From positions 1 through 23,405 of the forward strand of contig CAZVON010000018.1 of assembly GCA_964628435.1 (NCBI GenBank): DNA of 23,405 nucleotides, written 5' to 3'. Positions 20,466 to 23,405 of this stretch are shown piece by piece (the stretch's first letter is position 1; each line of letters opens with the position of its first letter). The notes under the pieces are model-generated. The model did no database searches, was not told the origin of the DNA, and was given only the letters and a program-made list of their open reading frames with translations. The stretch comes from CAZVON01 sp964628435 (GTDB taxonomy: Bacteria; Patescibacteriota; Microgenomatia; Levybacterales; UBA12049). The position numbers and the translations under genes are program-made.

Positions 20466-20798
20466 ATGACTAGTACACTTGCCAACAAAAAGTGCGTGCC
20501 GTGCGAAGGAGACATGTCTCCTTTTACTCGGAATCAAATTCAAGGGTATATTGTTCAAAGAAAAGATTGGAGTGTGGTAGAAAATAAAGCAATAGAAAAA
20601 AACTTTCAGTTTAAAAACTTCAAAAAAGCACTTGTATTTATCAATAAAGTTGGAGAAATCGCAGAATCAGAAGGGCATCATCCAGATATTTATTTACATG
20701 GATATAATAAAGTTCGTATCACGCTTTCCACGCACGCACTTAAAGGATTGTCGGAAAACGACTTTATATTAGCAGCAAAAATTGATACAATTTCTTAA
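20466..20798 (+). CDS. Pterin-4a-carbinolamine dehydratase
   Basis: The enzyme (PCD/DCoH, PhhB family) dehydrates 4a-hydroxytetrahydropterin. The 110-residue protein has the family's active-site segment EGHHPDIYL (H71, H72, D74) and the later strand NKVRITLSTHALKGLSENDFILAAKID with H90. The N-terminal part WSVVENKAIEKNFQFKNFKKALVFINKVGEIAE is also typical. No aromatic amino acid hydroxylase is present in the window, so its role here (pterin recycling, molybdopterin-related or moonlighting) is open. It is followed by a hypothetical gene 5 bases later. Confidence 0.9.
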   Translation: MTSTLANKKCVPCEGDMSPFTRNQIQGYIVQRKDWSVVENKAIEKNFQFKNFKKALVFINKVGEIAESEGHHPDIYLHGYNKVRITLSTHALKGLSENDFILAAKIDTIS

Positions 20799-20803
20799 AA
20801 AGT

Positions 20804-21274
20804 ATGGCGGATATTGGAAATAACGAATTTATAGAAAGTCAAAGTCCAGAAGTAGTAAAAACTTCCTCAAATGGTGATCAAGGGCCTGAACCTGTTTGGA
20901 AACAACATGGCTTTCCATCACAAAAGGCTTTGGATGATCATTTAAGAAAAAATCTTGTGCCATATGGCACAAGAATGGGAATGATAAGCGGAAGGGAGCC
21001 AATTCCAAAAGATCTGCTTTCACAACCATCTATTCCTGAACCGTTGGTTGCGACAAACAATAATAAAGTATCGCCCGATGCCATCGATAATAGGCCAACA
21101 AGAACTAAGCCGGGGGTATATCCTGCAGAGGCCCGCAAAATGCCACTTATTAAAGCAGACGATGTACGACTTTCAAACGAACCTGTGGTGATTCCTGTAC
21201 CTGCCAAAAGATCAGAAGTGAAAAGACCAATAAGAAAACCTCCTCCACCTCCGCCTTCAGTTCCGCTCAGTTAG
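20804..21274 (+). CDS. Hypothetical proline-rich protein with polyproline tail
   Basis: This is a 156-residue protein of low complexity, probably mostly disordered. It begins MADIGNNEFIESQSPEVV. It contains a short possibly folded segment (EPVWKQHGFPSQKALDDHLRKNLVPYGTRMGM) and ends with a Lys/Arg-Pro stretch and six consecutive prolines (KRPIRKPPPPPPSVPLS). Six prolines would normally need EF-P for translation. It follows the PCD gene by five bases. Function is unknown. Confidence 0.7.
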   Translation: MADIGNNEFIESQSPEVVKTSSNGDQGPEPVWKQHGFPSQKALDDHLRKNLVPYGTRMGMISGREPIPKDLLSQPSIPEPLVATNNNKVSPDAIDNRPTRTKPGVYPAEARKMPLIKADDVRLSNEPVVIPVPAKRSEVKRPIRKPPPPPPSVPLS

Positions 21275-21321
21275 ACACGAAACCGTTCGCAGGAAAAGTA
21301 AAGATCTAAGCTGATTGCTTT

Positions 21322-21969
21322 CTAGTTCCACATATAAAAATTGCCTTGAAGAAGAGAGTGATTAGTGCCCGCGTCTGTTGTAATAACTTCTACTTTGGCT
21401 GTTGGATCAATGTTTTTGCATGTATCAAGAATTTTTTCAGGGTCGTAATAAAATAATGTGTTTTCTTCGCTATTAAGCTTATCTGCAGTTAACAGATTAA
21501 AAGCTAATCCAATTCGGGAAAGTTCCCACATTTTTTTAAGAGCAGCCTCAACGATACTATAATTATTTTCCATACTCAGAGCAAATGTTCCAGACGCAAA
21601 CGCGTAATCATAGGTTTCGGCAATATTCGAAGCTAAAAAATCTCCAAGTACAAACACCTCTTTTGGATATTTTGCTTTGGCTTTGGCAATGGCGAAAGGT
21701 AATAAATCAAATCCTCTATAATGGGAAATTCCTTGGTTTCTTAACCACCGACTCAAATCTCCAGTTCCACATCCAACATCTAAACAAGAAGATCCTCGCA
21801 GCCTAACACCAGTAAATTCTTGAATTTTGGTAAGTAGCTCAAAATTAAATTCTTTACTTCCAGGTACCCATCCATCATCTATGCCATGTTCATCAAAATA
21901 CCTGTAGATTTTTTCGTGCAATTCTTTATCTGTTTTGGAAATCTTTATGTTATTTTCCGGAAACGTCAT
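21322..21969 (-). CDS. Class I SAM-dependent methyltransferase
   Basis: The 215-residue protein has the Rossmann-type SAM-binding motif LDVGCGTGDLSRWL (residues 63-76) and an acidic motif II in YRGFDLLPFAIAKAKAKYP. VFVLGDFLA is motif III, and YDYAFASGTFALS lies where motif IV is expected. The N-terminal extension (KELHEKIYRYFDEHGIDDGWVPGSKEFNFELL) may bind substrate. The substrate cannot be predicted, as small-molecule, lipid and nucleic-acid methylases share this fold. It is transcribed away from the alpha/beta hydrolase. Confidence 0.85.
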   Translation of the reverse strand: MTFPENNIKISKTDKELHEKIYRYFDEHGIDDGWVPGSKEFNFELLTKIQEFTGVRLRGSSCLDVGCGTGDLSRWLRNQGISHYRGFDLLPFAIAKAKAKYPKEVFVLGDFLASNIAETYDYAFASGTFALSMENNYSIVEAALKKMWELSRIGLAFNLLTADKLNSEENTLFYYDPEKILDTCKNIDPTAKVEVITTDAGTNHSLLQGNFYMWN

Positions 21970-21980
21970 ACGATTGCTTG

Positions 21981-22009
21981 ATTATAAAAAAGATTCAATT
22001 AGTTGTCTA
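21981..22009 (-). promoter_or_regulatory. Promoter of the methyltransferase
   Basis: On the reverse strand TAGACA (22009-22004), a 17-base spacer and a perfect TATAAT (21986-21981) precede the ATG at 21969 by 11 bases. The leader would be about 5 bases. Confidence 0.6.
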
Positions 22010-22010
22010 A

Positions 22011-22039
22011 TAGTCATTCTTACAGTGGTAGGGTATAAT
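22011..22039 (+). promoter_or_regulatory. Promoter of the alpha/beta hydrolase, predicted leaderless
   Basis: A perfect TATAAT (22034-22039) ends 7 bases before the ATG at 22047. A weak -35, TAGTCA (22011-22016), lies 17 bases upstream. The region is shared with the divergent methyltransferase promoter. Confidence 0.55.
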
Positions 22040-22046
22040 CAAGCCC

Positions 22047-23054
22047 ATGAAAAAACTGATCATAAGTATTTTTCTTCTCTGTGGTCTTTCTGGGCTCTTT
22101 TGGTTTTATTTTTTTAACAACAATACCACCATTGTAAGTCCTTTGGGAAACAATGCCTTACGTATTATAGAAAAACCATTAGACAAGTATTCTTTTACAC
22201 GGCTTCGGCAACGAAAACCCAAAAACGGTTCAATAACGCTGGGTAAAGAACTGAAAGACGAAGAAACATTTGCTTCATACGTCTTTTATTTTACTTCTGA
22301 TGGTAAAAGAGTAAGTGGATTACTCAATATGCCAAAAACAAACGGTGTTTATCCAATAGTCGTTATGATTCGCGGGTATGTTGATCAAAAAATATATACA
22401 ATCGGTGAGGGCACCCGTCATTCAGGAGAGGTATTTGCGCAAAATGGATTTATTACTTTTGCTCCTGATTTTTTAGGATATGGAGAATCAGATCAGCCAT
22501 CAGTAAAACCTCTTGAAGAGCGATTTCAAACATACACGACAGTTATAGATTTGATCTCTGCTTTAAAAACAGTAAACCAAGCGTTGCGTAGTAAAGGGAT
22601 TTCGTCAAATGACAAAATTTTTATCTGGGGACACAGCAATGGCGGACATATTGCATTATCCGTTCTTGCGGCAACAGGGAAAAATTACCCATCTGTATTG
22701 TGGAATCCAGTAACAAAACCATTCCCATATTCAATTTTGTATTTTACCGATGAATTTGATGATCATGGAAAAGCATTAAGAAGAGTACTTGCTGAATTTG
22801 AAAAAGACTATGATGTTGAAAATTATTCACCTTCAAATTTTTATATATGGATTCAAGGGTCGATTCAACTTCACCAATCAGGAGACGATGAGGCAGTTCC
22901 AAAGCGATGGTCGGATCAGTTTGCAGAACAAATGAAAAAATTAAAAAAAACAGTAAACTATCTCATATATCCTGGTGATGATCATAATTTTTCAAGAGGC
23001 AGTTGGCCAACCGTTATTCAACGAAGCATTGACTTTTATAAAAGTAGTTTATAG
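22047..23054 (+). CDS. Membrane-anchored alpha/beta hydrolase (S9/prolyl-oligopeptidase-like)
   Basis: This 335-residue protein begins with one hydrophobic segment (MKKLIISIFLLCGLSGLFWFYFF), a signal anchor that would place the enzyme outside the membrane. The alpha/beta-hydrolase core starts near FYFTSDGKRVSGLLNMP. The nucleophile elbow is GHSNGG with S197. The acid is D280 or D281 in SGDDEAVP, and the catalytic histidine is H313 in PGDDHNFSRG. VVMIRGY marks the oxyanion-hole strand. The arrangement fits S9-type peptidases or related esterases. The substrate is unknown. Confidence 0.88.
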   Translation: MKKLIISIFLLCGLSGLFWFYFFNNNTTIVSPLGNNALRIIEKPLDKYSFTRLRQRKPKNGSITLGKELKDEETFASYVFYFTSDGKRVSGLLNMPKTNGVYPIVVMIRGYVDQKIYTIGEGTRHSGEVFAQNGFITFAPDFLGYGESDQPSVKPLEERFQTYTTVIDLISALKTVNQALRSKGISSNDKIFIWGHSNGGHIALSVLAATGKNYPSVLWNPVTKPFPYSILYFTDEFDDHGKALRRVLAEFEKDYDVENYSPSNFYIWIQGSIQLHQSGDDEAVPKRWSDQFAEQMKKLKKTVNYLIYPGDDHNFSRGSWPTVIQRSIDFYKSSL

Positions 23055-23110
23055 TACACAACAAAGTCTATTCGTCACTATATTCCCTGGTGAAGAGAAG
23101 TAGATTGGCA

Positions 23111-23116
23111 TATAAT
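23111..23116 (+). promoter_or_regulatory. -10 element of the DUF2207-like gene, near-leaderless
   Basis: A perfect TATAAT ends 8 bases before the ATG at 23125. No good -35 is seen. Confidence 0.45.
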
Positions 23117-23124
23117 AAGAGAGA

Positions 23125-23405
23125 ATGAAGAAATTGCTTTATGTAGTAATTATTTTTTTGTGTGGGTTATTTTTCTTTGTAGATTCTGTTTTTGCAACAG
23201 AAGAATCCATTGCGCGTTTTGAGAGTACGATAGTCTTACAGAAAGATGGTACGTTTCATGTTACTGAAAACATTTCCTACGATTTTGGGACAAATGATCG
23301 GCACGGGATTTTTCGCGCTATTCCTCTGGTTTCACATGTGGGAGATTTATACCGAGTAATTACTATTACCTTTGACTCAGTAAAGCGAAATGGCGCAAAC
23401 GAGCC
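23125..23405 (+). CDS. DUF2207-like predicted membrane protein (partial, runs off window)
   Basis: The first 93 codons are visible. A signal peptide (MKKLLYVVIIFLCGLFFF, with likely cleavage after VDSVFA) is followed by ESIARFESTIVLQKDGTFHV and ENISYDFGTNDRHGIFRAIPL. This start resembles the extracellular N-terminal domain of DUF2207 proteins (a strand beginning with a quoted-type repeat of V/I residues, then xVxExIxYxF and HGIxRxIP). DUF2207 proteins normally continue with several membrane segments and a Gly-rich tail, which lie outside the window. Function is unknown. Confidence 0.75.
   Translation, partial: MKKLLYVVIIFLCGLFFFVDSVFATEESIARFESTIVLQKDGTFHVTENISYDFGTNDRHGIFRAIPLVSHVGDLYRVITITFDSVKRNGANE

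Noticed and set aside
1..23405. tRNA, rRNA, insertion sequence or prophage genes
   Set aside because: No cloverleaf-like, rRNA-like, transposase or phage structural sequence was recognised on either strand by reading.

Overview
The window looks like a scaffold from a small-genome bacterium of the Candidate Phyla Radiation (Patescibacteria), probably in or near Microgenomates. This is an inference from AT-rich sequence, tightly packed genes, many lineage-restricted hypothetical proteins (Pro/Gln-rich or with one membrane segment) among housekeeping genes, an archaeal-looking PRPP synthetase, and a standard genetic code (TGA is used as a stop, for example at 4095-4097 and 18325-18327). Two runs of ten Ns (331-340, 3676-3685) mark scaffold joins. 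Both cut genes, so reading frames that cross them should not be trusted.

Layout. 1-4097: 3' part of frr, then rseP, pgl (6-phosphogluconolactonase), zwf (glucose-6-phosphate dehydrogenase, 3' end lost in the gap) and a frame-broken nucleoside-deoxyribosyltransferase-like gene. 4098-5995: a TrpR/YerC-like repressor gene bracketed by copies of one sequence motif, a CsaA/Trbp111-like tRNA-binding protein and gnd. With pgl and zwf, gnd completes the oxidative pentose phosphate branch to ribulose-5-phosphate. 5937-9888: a reverse-strand hypothetical, proS, a reverse-strand single-membrane-segment protein, a DHH/MYG1-like protein and a HIT-family protein. 9889-14988: rpsU-ybeY-dnaX-ybaB, an unknown protein with two HTH-like segments, prs and recR. 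14985-20435: a reverse-strand unknown, a MIP18/SufT-like protein, a coiled-coil-like hypothetical, cysS, a tiny overlapping ORF and a large unknown protein with an HEXXH motif. 20452-23405: pterin-carbinolamine dehydratase, a proline-rich hypothetical, a reverse-strand methyltransferase, a membrane-anchored alpha/beta hydrolase and the start of a DUF2207-like membrane protein.

Two window-wide patterns stand out. First, many genes not preceded by a close co-directional neighbour have a -10-like hexamer ending only 6-8 nt before the start codon, often with an extended TGn. This predicts leaderless mRNAs. Clear Shine-Dalgarno sequences are seen mainly at rpsU and ybaB, which have real leaders or lie inside operons. 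Second, the window is peppered with degenerate repeats phased at 7 bp (once 8 bp). Between genes they often form inverted arrays (pgl/zwf, rpsU leader, ybeY/dnaX, prs/recR). Inside genes they appear as apparent in-frame insertions in gnd, proS, the DHH-like gene, dnaX and recR. A related phenomenon is a 24-bp perfect palindrome that adds exactly eight codons to cysS. This expansion of repeats into essential genes is the best candidate for an under-described phenomenon in the window. No rRNA, tRNA, transposase or CRISPR array was found, and no stretch above 300 bases lacks a gene.
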